13,414 nt of DNA from an uncultured bacterium (GTDB lineage: Bacteria; Bacillota; Clostridia; Oscillospirales; Oscillospiraceae). The notes below the pieces were generated by a model that was not told the origin of the DNA, ran no database searches, and was given only the letters and a program-made list of their open reading frames with translations. The stretch lies in the NCBI GenBank assembly GCA_949286295.1, contig CASECK010000164.1, positions 1-13,414 on the forward strand, in the 5' to 3' direction. Position numbers and translations under genes: made by a program. This document shows, in pieces, positions 1-6,668 of this stretch (its first letter is position 1; every line of letters starts with the position of its first letter).

Positions 1-759
1 CGCACCGAGATTATCGATGACCACCAGACCGAGCAGGCCGGCGCCGTGGAGGAGGAGGTCCCGGACTATCCGGTCCACCTGTTCTTCTCCCGGGAGGGCT
101 ATCTGAAGAAGATTCCCCCCCAGTCCCTGCGCATGGCCAGCGAGCAGAAATACAAGGAGGGGGACGGCCCCTTCCTGCAGTGGGAGGCCAACAACCGGGA
201 CGAGCTGCTGGTGTTCACCGACAGGCAGCAGTGCTACAAGACCCGGCTGTCCGACTTCGACGACACCAAGGCCAGCGCGCTGGGCGACTATCTGCCCACC
301 AAGCTGTCCATGGACCCGGAGGAGCGGGCCATCTGGGCCTGTATCCCCGGGGATTACTCCGGCCAGCTGCTGTTCTTCTTTGAAAACGGCAAGGCCGCCC
401 GGGTGGAGCTGAGCGCCTATCAGACCCAGACCCGGCGCAAGAAGCTCACCGGGGCCTATTCGGACAAGGCCCCCCTGGTGGCCGCCTTCCTGATTCGGGA
501 GGACTTCGAGGCCGCCGTTTTCTCCAGCGAGGGGCGGTGCGTGGTGTTCCACACCGCCAGTCTCAACCCCAAGACCACCCGGGCCACCCAGGGGGTCAAC
601 GTGATGACTCTCAAGCCAAAATACCGGGTGGAGAAGGTTCTCCCCCTGGCCGGCACCGCCATTGTCAACGCCGCCCGGTACCGGGCCCGCTCTCTGCCCG
701 TGGCCGGCGCGCTTGTGAAGGAGGAGGACCGGGGCGAGCAGCAGCTGTCCCTCCTGTAA
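1..759 (+). CDS. parC: DNA topoisomerase IV (or gyrase) subunit A, C-terminal fragment
   Basis: The frame is open from base 1 to the TAA at 757-759, so this is the 3' end of a longer gene; GTG at 46 is an internal codon, not a start. The visible 252 residues look like the DNA-wrapping beta-pinwheel domain of a type II topoisomerase A subunit, with blade-like repeats such as VHLFFSREGYLKKIP, LLVFTDRQQCYKTRLSDF, LLFFFENGKAARVEL and AAVFSSEGRCVVFHTASL. The intact enzyme would relax or decatenate DNA with an ATP-binding B subunit. I see no GyrA-box (QRRGGKG), and the RRKKLTGAYSDKAPL stretch resembles the degenerate version in clostridial ParC-type proteins, so topoisomerase IV is preferred over gyrase. 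The catalytic tyrosine lies outside the window. The next gene starts 25 bases downstream, so co-transcription is likely. Family assignment is firm; parC versus gyrA is less so. Confidence 0.85.
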   Translation, partial: RTEIIDDHQTEQAGAVEEEVPDYPVHLFFSREGYLKKIPPQSLRMASEQKYKEGDGPFLQWEANNRDELLVFTDRQQCYKTRLSDFDDTKASALGDYLPTKLSMDPEERAIWACIPGDYSGQLLFFFENGKAARVELSAYQTQTRRKKLTGAYSDKAPLVAAFLIREDFEAAVFSSEGRCVVFHTASLNPKTTRATQGVNVMTLKPKYRVEKVLPLAGTAIVNAARYRARSLPVAGALVKEEDRGEQQLSLL

Positions 760-784
760 GCCAGTTGAAACAAGGAGGCTTTCT

Positions 785-1657
785 ATGAAAAAAACCGCCC
801 ACGCCCGCACGGTCAGGCGCTATCTCTGGATTACCGTGGGTTCTGTCATCTACGCCGTGGGGTTTGACTGGCTGTACGCCCCCAACGACATCGGCTTTGG
901 CGGCATCACCTCCCTGGGGCAGATTCTCAATCACTATATCCCCGCCCTGCCCATCGGTATGGTGGTGTTGGTGGCCAACATCCCCCTGTTCCTGCTGGGC
1001 TGGCGGCTGTTGGGCCGGGGGCTTCTGATCTCCTCGCTGTACGCCATGGCGGCCACCTCCCTGCTGGTGGACCTGTTCGCCTGGCGCTTCACCTTCCCAC
1101 CCATGGACCCCATGCTGGCCGCGGTGGTGGGCGGGGCCGTCACCGGCCTGTCGCTGGGCGTTATTCTCGGCCAGGGGGCCACCACCGGGGGCACCGACCT
1201 CATCGCCCGGCTGCTGAAGCTGCCCTTCGCCTGGCTGCCGGTGGGCCGGCTGCTGCTGGCCGTGGACCTCATTATGATTGCCCTGGTGGCCCTGGCCTTT
1301 CGGAGCGTGGACAGCGCCCTGTACGGCATCATCGCCCTGTATATCTCCACCATCGCCATAGATGGGGTCATCTATGGCATGGACGCCTCTAAAGTGGCCT
1401 ATATCATCTCCTCCCAGCCCAGACAGGTGGCCGCCGCCATCGACCAGCAGCTGGACCGGGGGGTTACCTTTCTCCACGGAGAGGGGGGCGGCAGCGGCCA
1501 GGACAAGCTGGTGCTCCTGTGCGCCTTCAAGCAGCGGCAGATTGTCTCGCTGAAGCAGCTGGTCCACGAGATAGACCCCGGGGCCTTTCTGATTGTGTGC
1601 AACGCCCACGAGGTGCTGGGCGAGGGGTTCCGCCGGTACCGGAAAAACGACATCTGA
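785..1657 (+). CDS. YitT family membrane protein (DUF161 + DUF2179)
   Basis: This 290-residue protein matches the YitT family in length and layout. The first ~200 residues are hydrophobic with about five to six membrane segments (roughly 13-33, 55-73, 80-99, 110-130, 153-172 and 178-197). The conserved family stretch GQGATTGGTDLIARLL sits at 129-144. The last ~90 residues are a soluble cytoplasmic domain of the DUF2179 type (KVAYIISSQPRQVAAAI near 203, then a run ending FLIVCNAHEVLGEGF). The ATG follows a strong AAGGAGG site at about 772-778. The family's biochemical role is not established; a transporter or membrane sensor role has been suggested from topology, and nothing here decides it. 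Gaps of 25 and 27 bases to its neighbours suggest one operon with the topoisomerase gene and the LUD gene. The C-terminal domain has an insert rich in Gly (EGGGSGQ, 233-239). Confidence 0.9.
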   Translation: MKKTAHARTVRRYLWITVGSVIYAVGFDWLYAPNDIGFGGITSLGQILNHYIPALPIGMVVLVANIPLFLLGWRLLGRGLLISSLYAMAATSLLVDLFAWRFTFPPMDPMLAAVVGGAVTGLSLGVILGQGATTGGTDLIARLLKLPFAWLPVGRLLLAVDLIMIALVALAFRSVDSALYGIIALYISTIAIDGVIYGMDASKVAYIISSQPRQVAAAIDQQLDRGVTFLHGEGGGSGQDKLVLLCAFKQRQIVSLKQLVHEIDPGAFLIVCNAHEVLGEGFRRYRKNDI

Positions 1658-1684
1658 CTGGATAAGGAAAGGAGAGGGGCTCCC

Positions 1685-2275
1685 ATGGCTGATTGGAACA
1701 AGCTCATCAAACATCTGGAGCGGCGGGGGTACGCCGTCCGCCGCTTCCCCAGCGCCGGGCAGGCCGCAGGGTATCTGGACAAAGAGATTGACGGGACCAC
1801 CGTGGCCTTCGGCGGCTCCATGACTCTTAAGCAGATGGGGCTTTACGGCCTGCTGCGCTCCCACAACCAGGCCGTCTGGCACTGGGAGGGCGGCTCGCTG
1901 GACCAGGCCGCCGGCGCCGAGGTCTATCTCACCTCCGCCAACGCCGTGGCCGAGACCGGGGAGATTATCAACATCGACGGCAACTGCAACCGGGTCTCCT
2001 CCAGCCTGTACGGCCACAAAAGGGTCTATTTCGTCATCGGCTCCAACAAGGTGGCCCCCGACTTTGAGTCCGCCCTGTGGCGCGCCCGGAATATCGCCGC
2101 CCCCAAGAACGCCCAGCGCCTGGGGGCGGACACCCCCTGCGCGGCCAAAGGGGACCGGTGCTATGACTGCGACAGCCCCGGGCGCATCTGCAACGCCCTG
2201 GCGGTGCTGTGGCGCAAGCCCCGCCCCATTGAGGTCATGGAAATCATTTTGGTGGACCAGGCTCTGGGCTACTGA
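1685..2275 (+). CDS. LUD-domain (LutC/YkgG-like) protein with a C-terminal four-cysteine motif
   Basis: This 196-residue protein has the marks of the LUD superfamily found in lactate-utilisation proteins LutB/LutC: a GGS-T loop at 43-46 and the conserved TSANAVAETGEIINIDGN stretch at 83-100. Near the C terminus it has PCAAKGDRCYDCDSPGRICN, with cysteines at 152, 159, 162 and 169. I recall this cysteine cluster in clostridial stand-alone LUD proteins; it could bind a metal or Fe-S cluster, but that is inference. No lutA or lutB lies nearby, so a role in lactate oxidation is not supported by context. The stand-alone clostridial members are usually just called lactate utilisation or DUF162 proteins, with no proven reaction. 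The ATG at 1685 is preceded by a purine-rich AAGGAAAGGAGAGG site. It sits 27 bases after the YitT gene and about 40 before the lipoprotein gene. Confidence 0.87.
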   Translation: MADWNKLIKHLERRGYAVRRFPSAGQAAGYLDKEIDGTTVAFGGSMTLKQMGLYGLLRSHNQAVWHWEGGSLDQAAGAEVYLTSANAVAETGEIINIDGNCNRVSSSLYGHKRVYFVIGSNKVAPDFESALWRARNIAAPKNAQRLGADTPCAAKGDRCYDCDSPGRICNALAVLWRKPRPIEVMEIILVDQALGY

Positions 2276-2300
2276 GCCCAGGACCGCCCCGTCCCGGAAC

Positions 2301-2306
2301 AGGAGG
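2301..2306 (+). promoter_or_regulatory. Ribosome binding site that fixes a TTG start
   Basis: AGGAGG lies 8 bases before TTG at 2315. An in-frame GTG at 2306 overlaps this site and so could not use it, and it would also put three extra residues before the MKRK signal sequence. The TTG is therefore the better start for the lipoprotein gene. Confidence 0.8.
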
Positions 2307-2314
2307 TGTTTCCC

Positions 2315-3400
2315 TTGAAGCGCAAACTGGCCCTTGCTCTGGCCCTGGCCGCCGCCCTGGCCCTGCCCGGGTGCTCCGCCCTGCTGGAGCGGACCTTCTC
2401 CGACGTCACCCCCCACAACGCCGCTCCCACCACCGAGGGGGACCCCTCCACCCTCCGGGCGGACAGCTATCAGGAGCTGGTCAACGCCCTGATGTACTTT
2501 GTGAGCACCGGCGCCGGGGAGGGCACCGTCCGGCTCTACCTGGACTCCGAGGACGTGGAGGCCGACTTAGAGGCCGCCTGCCTGGAGGTGGTCCAGGAGG
2601 ACCCCCTGGGGGCCTACGCGGTGGAGTTCATCAAGTACAAGGTCAATCCGGTGGTGACCTATGCCCAGGCGGACGTGAGCATCACCTACCGCCGCAGCCG
2701 GGAACAGATTGCCTCCATCGTCCAGGCCACCGGCGTCACCGCCGTCCGGGAGGAGCTGGAGGCCGCCCTGTCCGCCTTTGAGGCCGAGTGCGTCATGCGC
2801 ATCGGCTACTTCGACCAGGAGGAGGACTATATCCGGGACCTGGCCCGGGAGGCCTATTACAACACCCCCGCCTCCGCCCTGGGGTTCCCCCAGCTGGAGG
2901 TGTCCATCTACCCCCAGCAGGGACTTCAGCGCATTGTGGAGGTGCGCCTGACCTACTCCCAGTCCGCCGAGGAGCTGGCCCGCCGGCAAGAGGCCCTGTC
3001 CGTCCGGTTAGACGCCATGGCCGGCGCCCTGGCCCCCTTCCAGGGGGACGAGCGGATTATAGAGGGCGCCCGGGCCGTTCAGGCCTCCGGCACCTGCTCC
3101 CCCCAGGGGGGGAACACCGCCTATGACCTGTTCAGCCAGGGTGTGGCGGACAGCGAGGGCTTTGCCCTGGCCATGGCCGCCCTGTGCCAGCGGCTGGAGA
3201 TTCCCTGCCAGGTGGCCCGTGGAACGCTGGACGGCCAGGCGCACCTCTGGACCGTGGTGCAGACCGCCCGGGGCTGGCGGCATCTGGACCCCTCCGCCCC
3301 CGCCGGCCCGGCCCTGTCCACCGACGCGGAGCTGGCCGGGCTGGGCTACAGCTGGCCGGAGGACAGCCTGCCCCCCTGCTCCGATGGGGAAAGCTCTTAA
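2315..3400 (+). CDS. Lipoprotein with degenerate (Ser-for-Cys) transglutaminase-like domain
   Basis: This 361-residue protein begins with a lipoprotein signal (MKRK, a Leu/Ala core, lipobox LALPGC with Cys20), so it should be anchored on the outer face of the membrane. Residues ~47-250 hold two repeating alpha/beta stretches of the SYQELVNALMYFV / VEFIKYKVNP-VTYAQADVSITYRRS kind that I cannot assign to a known family. Residues ~265-330 fit a transglutaminase-like fold: DSEGFALAMAALCQRLEIPC (279-298), then QAHLWTVV (His310) and WRHLDPS (Asp325). In active members the first motif carries the nucleophilic Cys; here the equivalent residue is Ser280. Loss of thiol chemistry is therefore likely, and a binding or scaffold role is possible. 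It appears to be the last gene of the operon that includes the YitT and LUD genes. The start is TTG, chosen from the spacing of AGGAGG at 2301. Confidence 0.75.
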   Translation: MKRKLALALALAAALALPGCSALLERTFSDVTPHNAAPTTEGDPSTLRADSYQELVNALMYFVSTGAGEGTVRLYLDSEDVEADLEAACLEVVQEDPLGAYAVEFIKYKVNPVVTYAQADVSITYRRSREQIASIVQATGVTAVREELEAALSAFEAECVMRIGYFDQEEDYIRDLAREAYYNTPASALGFPQLEVSIYPQQGLQRIVEVRLTYSQSAEELARRQEALSVRLDAMAGALAPFQGDERIIEGARAVQASGTCSPQGGNTAYDLFSQGVADSEGFALAMAALCQRLEIPCQVARGTLDGQAHLWTVVQTARGWRHLDPSAPAGPALSTDAELAGLGYSWPEDSLPPCSDGESS

Positions 3401-3429
3401 TTTCCAGGATTTACCTCCCTGTTTTTTCC

Positions 3430-3458
3430 TTGCCAAACATCCCGGCCTTGACTATAAT
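3430..3458 (+). promoter_or_regulatory. Sigma-A promoter for the SLH-domain gene
   Basis: TTGCCA (3430-3435), a 17-base spacer and a perfect TATAAT (3453-3458) stand in the 123-base gap before the SLH gene. The predicted start of transcription is near 3465, giving a leader of about 58 bases. That leader contains the 10-bp palindrome GCGGGCCCGC near 3476-3485. No convincing terminator for the preceding lipoprotein gene is visible; only a weak 5-bp stem occurs before the T run at 3422-3427. Confidence 0.8.
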
Positions 3459-3523
3459 AAAATTAGTCACAGACTGCGGGCCCGCGCCCGCCGCCATTCC
3501 CGCTTTCCGAGAGGGGGGTTCCC

Positions 3524-4708
3524 ATGCGCATCTTTCAACATTGGCGCCGCGCTGTTTTGCCGCTTGTGCTGGCGCTCTGCGCCGCCGTTCCCGCCCGGGC
3601 CGACGGCTCTGGCGGCATTGCCGACTTCCGCATCGCCGCCTCGGACACGGACTTTCTCCAGCAGGCCATCGCCGTGCAGTACTTCCGGCCGGACGCCCAG
3701 GGGAAACTCCAGCCCGGGGAGAGCGCCCAGATAGCGTGCGCCCTCAACCGGGTCACCGGGGACGCCAGCTTCTATATCCAGCCCAAGACCGGCGGCGTCT
3801 GGGTCACGGTGGACTTTCTCACCGACCTCAACGGCGACGGCGTCTATGAGCTGCCCGAGGTGGGAGACTCGCCGGCGCAGTACTGCCTGGTCCCCGGGGA
3901 GGACCTGTCCCTGGCCCCCGCCGGACAGCGCGCCTTTCTGAGCGCCGGGCGGACCTACCTCCTCTCAGCCGGCACCCTGTCCCAGGCCGCCCAGGAGGAG
4001 GCGGAGGCCCGCGCCCAGGCCGAGAACAGCCCCTCTCTGGGGCTGAGCTGGGAGGAGGGCCTCCAGACCTACCCCCTGTGCCTGGTCCAGCTGTACCAGG
4101 GGGAGGCAGCGCAGCCGGCGCAGTCCTATTACCTGAAGCTCTATGGCCAGGCCCTGATGCCCGACGACGTCTCCCCCGGCGCTCCCTACTATCAGGCGGT
4201 GGAGTACGTCCTCTCCCAGGGCTATCTGTCCGGCTTCTCCGGCGGGGAATTTCAGCCCGATGCCCTGTTCACCCGGGCCCAGCTGGCCCAGACGCTGTGG
4301 CGGATGGGCGGGTCGCTGATGTCAGCGGGCTGCCGGTTCTCCGACGTGGCCCCCGGGGACTGGTACTATGATTCGGTCTCCTGGTGCTGCCAGAACGGCC
4401 TGATGGCCGGCCTGTCCAGCACCCGCTTTGAGCCCGGCGGCGTGCTGTCCCGCCAGCAGCTGGCCCAGATTCTCTATCAGTACGCCAGCCGTACCGGCCG
4501 AATCTCTCAGAAGAGCCCCGACGTGCTGGGTCTCTTTTCTGACGGCGCTCAGGTGGCCCCCTGGGCCAGAGAGGCCATGTCCTGGGCGGCGGTGAACAAC
4601 CTGTTCGCCGTCAGCGCCGGGGGCGCCCTGCGCCCCGGGGACGGGGTCACCCGCAGCCAGGTGGCGCAGGTCCTCTACCGCTTTGACCTGGCCTTTCCCC
4701 TCGGATAG
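3524..4708 (+). CDS. Secreted protein with EF-hand-type loop and three SLH repeats
   Basis: This 394-residue protein has an N-terminal signal peptide (RR at 8-9, hydrophobic core 10-22, probable cleavage after ARA near residue 26) and should be exported. An N-terminal beta-rich part (~30-150) contains DLNGDGVYELPE at 101-112, which fits a 12-residue calcium loop with Asp101, Asn103, Asp105, Gly106 and Glu112. A charged Ala/Glu segment (155-168) follows. The last ~180 residues hold three S-layer homology repeats: ~213-263 (FQPDALFTRAQLAQTLWRMG), ~271-322 (FSDVAPGDWYYDSV and RFEPGGVLSRQQLAQILYQY) and ~337-390 (WAREAMSWAAVNNL and LRPGDGVTRSQVAQVLYRF). Such repeats hold proteins on pyruvylated cell-wall polymer. 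The third repeat is degenerate at the start (LFSDGAQVAPWA). The gene has its own promoter and terminator and so looks monocistronic. The ligand of the N-terminal part is unknown. A GAGAGGGGGG site precedes the ATG. Confidence 0.88.
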   Translation: MRIFQHWRRAVLPLVLALCAAVPARADGSGGIADFRIAASDTDFLQQAIAVQYFRPDAQGKLQPGESAQIACALNRVTGDASFYIQPKTGGVWVTVDFLTDLNGDGVYELPEVGDSPAQYCLVPGEDLSLAPAGQRAFLSAGRTYLLSAGTLSQAAQEEAEARAQAENSPSLGLSWEEGLQTYPLCLVQLYQGEAAQPAQSYYLKLYGQALMPDDVSPGAPYYQAVEYVLSQGYLSGFSGGEFQPDALFTRAQLAQTLWRMGGSLMSAGCRFSDVAPGDWYYDSVSWCCQNGLMAGLSSTRFEPGGVLSRQQLAQILYQYASRTGRISQKSPDVLGLFSDGAQVAPWAREAMSWAAVNNLFAVSAGGALRPGDGVTRSQVAQVLYRFDLAFPLG

Positions 4709-4741
4709 CGGCCAGTCTTCCCTCCCCCCGCTCCCTTTCGT

Positions 4742-4774
4742 CCGCTGCCCCTTCAAGGGCGGCGGCGTTTTTTT
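4742..4774 (+). terminator. Terminator after the SLH gene
   Basis: CCGCTGCCC (4742-4750) pairs with GGGCGGCGG (4757-4765), with one G-U pair and a six-base loop, and is followed after CG by seven T (4768-4774). This is a standard intrinsic terminator for the SLH gene, 33 bases after its stop. GGCGGCG (4761-4767) can instead pair with CGCCGCC (4775-4781), enclosing the T run; the two folds exclude each other. Confidence 0.8.
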
Positions 4775-4794
4775 CGCCGCCGGGACAAAGGTTG

Positions 4795-4822
4795 GAATAT
4801 TTGTCCAGCCGCTCCATAAAAT
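4795..4822 (+). promoter_or_regulatory. Sigma-E-like sporulation promoter for yaaL-bofA
   Basis: GAATATT (4795-4801), a 13-base spacer and CATAAAAT (4815-4822) fit the Bacillus sigma-E consensus (about KMATATT, 13-15 bases, CATACAHT) with one mismatch in the -10 element. Sigma-E acts in the mother cell, where BofA works, so the fit makes sense. The same bases can also be read as a weak sigma-A promoter (TTGGAA at 4792, 17 bases, CATAAA). GGACAAA and TTTGTCC (4783-4789 and 4800-4806) form a 7-bp inverted repeat over the -35 region. Confidence 0.55.
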
Positions 4823-4856
4823 AAGAACACAAAACCACCGGAAGGAGGACCTCTCC

Positions 4857-5111
4857 ATGGCTCAGACCGCCCGAAAGCCGCGCTTCTCCATCCGCCGGGG
4901 CGGCGGAGGAGGGCAGGCCGGTGAGGAGGAGCGCCGGGAGCTGATGGCTTCCCTGTCCCGCACCCGCGCCCTCATCAACCAGGCCTACGGCGGATTCAAC
5001 ACCACCAGCGACACCGACCTGATTGAATCCTATGTCTTTGAAATCAATTCCCTCCAGGCCCGCTACAATTACCTCATCCGCCAGGTCAAAGCGCTGGAGG
5101 GGGCCACATGA
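4857..5111 (+). CDS. yaaL: YaaL family (DUF2508) small protein
   Basis: This 84-residue protein starts at ATG 4857, 7 bases after GGAAGGAGG. The N-terminal 20 residues are basic and Gly-rich (RRGGGGG). The rest is helical with the DUF2508 pattern: LSRTRALINQAYGGFNTTSDTDLIESYVFE (about 33-62), then RYNYLIRQVKALE. In Bacillus and many clostridia the yaaL gene lies directly before bofA, exactly as here, and the pairing supports both calls. Its molecular function is not known. The last bases ATGA overlap the bofA start, so the two are translationally coupled. An upstream in-frame extension to 4683 exists but would run through the SLH gene's end, the terminator and the promoter, so it is not used. 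Confidence 0.85.
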   Translation: MAQTARKPRFSIRRGGGGGQAGEEERRELMASLSRTRALINQAYGGFNTTSDTDLIESYVFEINSLQARYNYLIRQVKALEGAT

Positions 5112-5374
5112 GCCCCCTCCAGGACTACGGGGCCTGGTGCCTGACCGGGCTGGTGCTGTGCGCCGCCCTGCTGCTGCTCCGGCGGCCCGCCGCCCGGCTG
5201 ATTCGCCTGCTCCTGCGCTCTGGGGCGGGGCTGGCCGTCCTGGCCCTGCTGGCCCAGGCGGGGCAGCTGACCGGAATATCCCTGGGGGTAAACCCGGTCA
5301 ACGCCCTGGTGCTGGGGGTCCTGGGGGCGCCGGGGTTCGGCCTGCTGCTTATGCTGCGGCTCATGCTGCGCTGA
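5108..5374 (+). CDS. bofA: Pro-sigma-K processing inhibitor BofA
   Basis: This 88-residue membrane protein matches the length of BofA (about 87 in B. subtilis) and ends with the family signature GVNPVNALVLGVLGAPGFGLLLML (about 60-83). It has hydrophobic segments at about 10-24 and 32-55, plus a membrane-associated C-terminal region. In B. subtilis BofA sits with SpoIVFA in the outer forespore membrane and holds the protease SpoIVFB inactive until a forespore signal arrives, delaying release of sigma-K. Its presence indicates an endospore former. The start ATG overlaps the yaaL stop (ATGA), with a GGAGG site inside yaaL at about 5096. After the gene come 164 non-coding bases with the serC promoter; I see no clear terminator directly behind bofA. 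Confidence 0.88.
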   Translation: MSPLQDYGAWCLTGLVLCAALLLLRRPAARLIRLLLRSGAGLAVLALLAQAGQLTGISLGVNPVNALVLGVLGAPGFGLLLMLRLMLR

Positions 5375-5446
5375 CCCTTCCCCCGGGCAGAGGAAAAATT
5401 CACGAAAAGCGCCGGGTTCTTTGGTCGTTTTGACACACGCCCGCCA

Positions 5447-5475
5447 TTGACACCCCACTGTTGTCCTACTATAAT
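5447..5475 (+). promoter_or_regulatory. Consensus sigma-A promoter for serC-serA
   Basis: TTGACA (5447-5452), a spacer of exactly 17 bases and TATAAT (5470-5475) make a textbook strong sigma-A promoter, with the transcription start expected near 5482. A second TTGACA occurs at 5430-5435 but has no matching -10. The near-repeats ACACCCCACTG (5450-5460) and ATACCCCACTC (5481-5491) lie on either side of the -10, 31 bases apart, and could be operator half-sites. Confidence 0.9.
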
Positions 5476-5480
5476 GAAGC

Positions 5481-5521
5481 ATACCCCACTCTATTTTTGT
5501 GGAGTGGGGGTATTTTATTTT
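5481..5521 (+). promoter_or_regulatory. Terminator-like leader hairpin before serC (possible attenuator)
   Basis: ATACCCCACTC (5481-5491) pairs with GAGTGGGG-G-TAT (5502-5513, one bulged G) across a ten-base loop, followed by TTTTATTTT (5513-5521). The hairpin begins at the predicted transcription start and the serC ribosome binding site (AAAGGGG, about 5523-5529) follows directly. It could attenuate transcription, shield the 5' end from decay, or be the DNA mark of an operator dyad. No T-box, riboswitch core or leader peptide is visible, and the leader is too short for one. Confidence 0.6.
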
Positions 5522-5538
5522 GAAAGGGGTCCTCCCAC

Positions 5539-6624
5539 ATGAGCGATCAGCGCGTCTACAACTTCTCCGCCGGCCCTTCCATGCTCCCTCTCTCCGCCCT
5601 GGAGCGCGCCGGGTCAGAGATCACCAACTACCGGGGCTGCGGTATGTCCGTGATGGAGATGAGCCACCGCTCAAAGGTCTTTTTACAGATCTTTCAGGAG
5701 ACCCAGGACAAGCTGCGCCGGCTGATGCAGGTGCCCGACGGCTATCAGATTCTCTTCCTTCAGACCGGCGCCTCCGGCCAGTTCTCCATGGTCCCCCTCA
5801 ATCTCATCGGGCGGACCGGGAAAGCCGACTACGCTGTCACCGGCAACTTTGCCGGGCTGGCCTTCCAGGAGGCCAAAAAGTACGGCCAGGCCAATCTGGC
5901 CGCCTCCAGCCAGGACGCCGGCTTCTCCTATATCCCCGCCCAGGACCAGCTGAAGCTGGATTCCCAGGCCAGTTACTTCTACTACTGCGCCAACAACACC
6001 ATCTACGGCACCGAGTGGCCCTACCTCCCCCAGACCGGGGAGGTCCCCTTGGTGTGCGATATGTCCTCCAACATCCTGTCCGCCCCGGTGGACGTGTCCA
6101 AATACGGCGTCATCTTTGCCGGCGCCCAGAAGAATATGGCTCCCGCCGGGCTGACCGTGGTCATCATCCGGGAGGACCTGGCCGGCCATCACCTGCCCTT
6201 CACCCCGCTGATGATGGAGTACCAGACCATGATTGACAAGCAGTCCATGTACAACACCCCGCCCTGCTGGTGCATCTATATGCTGGGACTCACCCTGGAC
6301 TGGGTGGAGGCCAACGGCGGACTGGAGGGCATGGAGAGGCGCAAGCGGCTGCGGGCCGGGATGCTCTACGACGCCCTGGACGGTTCCCGGCTGTTCCGCT
6401 GCCACGCGGAGAAGGGGTCCCGCTCGGGCATGAACGTGACCTTCCGCACCGGCAGCGAGGAGCTGGACGCCAAGTTCGTCTCCCAGGCCGCCCAGGCCGG
6501 TTTTGTGAACCTGAAAGGCCACCGGAAAGTGGGCGGGATGCGGGCCAGCATCTATAACGCCATGCCTGTGGAGGGCGTGGAGAAGCTGTGCGACTTTATC
6601 CGCGCCTTTGACAAGGCCAATTGA
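5539..6624 (+). CDS. serC: Phosphoserine aminotransferase SerC
   Basis: This 361-residue protein is the full usual length of SerC, a PLP enzyme that converts 3-phosphohydroxypyruvate plus glutamate to phosphoserine and 2-oxoglutarate in serine synthesis (and can serve pyridoxal synthesis). The N terminus VYNFSAGPSMLP and the GMSVMEMSHRSK motif (about 35-46) are typical. The PLP-binding lysine is Lys198 in FAGAQKNMAPAG, preceded by the VCDMSSNILS strand that supplies the cofactor Asp. NTPPCWCIYMLGLTLDWV (about 236-253) and VGGMRASIYNAM near the C terminus are also family hallmarks. The start ATG lies 9 bases after AAAGGGG. serA follows after 44 bases, so the two first steps of the pathway are encoded together, in reverse order of reaction. 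serB is not in the window. Confidence 0.97.
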   Translation: MSDQRVYNFSAGPSMLPLSALERAGSEITNYRGCGMSVMEMSHRSKVFLQIFQETQDKLRRLMQVPDGYQILFLQTGASGQFSMVPLNLIGRTGKADYAVTGNFAGLAFQEAKKYGQANLAASSQDAGFSYIPAQDQLKLDSQASYFYYCANNTIYGTEWPYLPQTGEVPLVCDMSSNILSAPVDVSKYGVIFAGAQKNMAPAGLTVVIIREDLAGHHLPFTPLMMEYQTMIDKQSMYNTPPCWCIYMLGLTLDWVEANGGLEGMERRKRLRAGMLYDALDGSRLFRCHAEKGSRSGMNVTFRTGSEELDAKFVSQAAQAGFVNLKGHRKVGGMRASIYNAMPVEGVEKLCDFIRAFDKAN

Positions 6625-6668
6625 TTGCAGCACCCTTTGCACATTCCAAGAGAAATAAGGTGAATGTC

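Noticed and set aside
665..2416. 583-residue open frame on the minus strand across the YitT and LUD genes
   Set aside because: It lies antisense to two well-supported genes, reads as low-complexity Gly/Gln/His/Pro-rich sequence, and is what a GC-rich third-position bias produces on the opposite strand.
3401..3429. Terminator behind the transglutaminase-like lipoprotein gene
   Set aside because: A T run (3422-3427) is present, but only a 5-bp stem (GGAAA/TTTCC) lies well upstream of it, too weak and badly placed.
4683..4856. N-terminal extension of the yaaL frame
   Set aside because: It would start inside the SLH gene and pass through a terminator and a promoter; ATG 4857 has a strong, well-spaced binding site.
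5375..5520. T-box or riboswitch in the serC leader
   Set aside because: Only about 57 bases separate the predicted start from the ATG, with no specifier, T-box sequence or conserved aptamer core.
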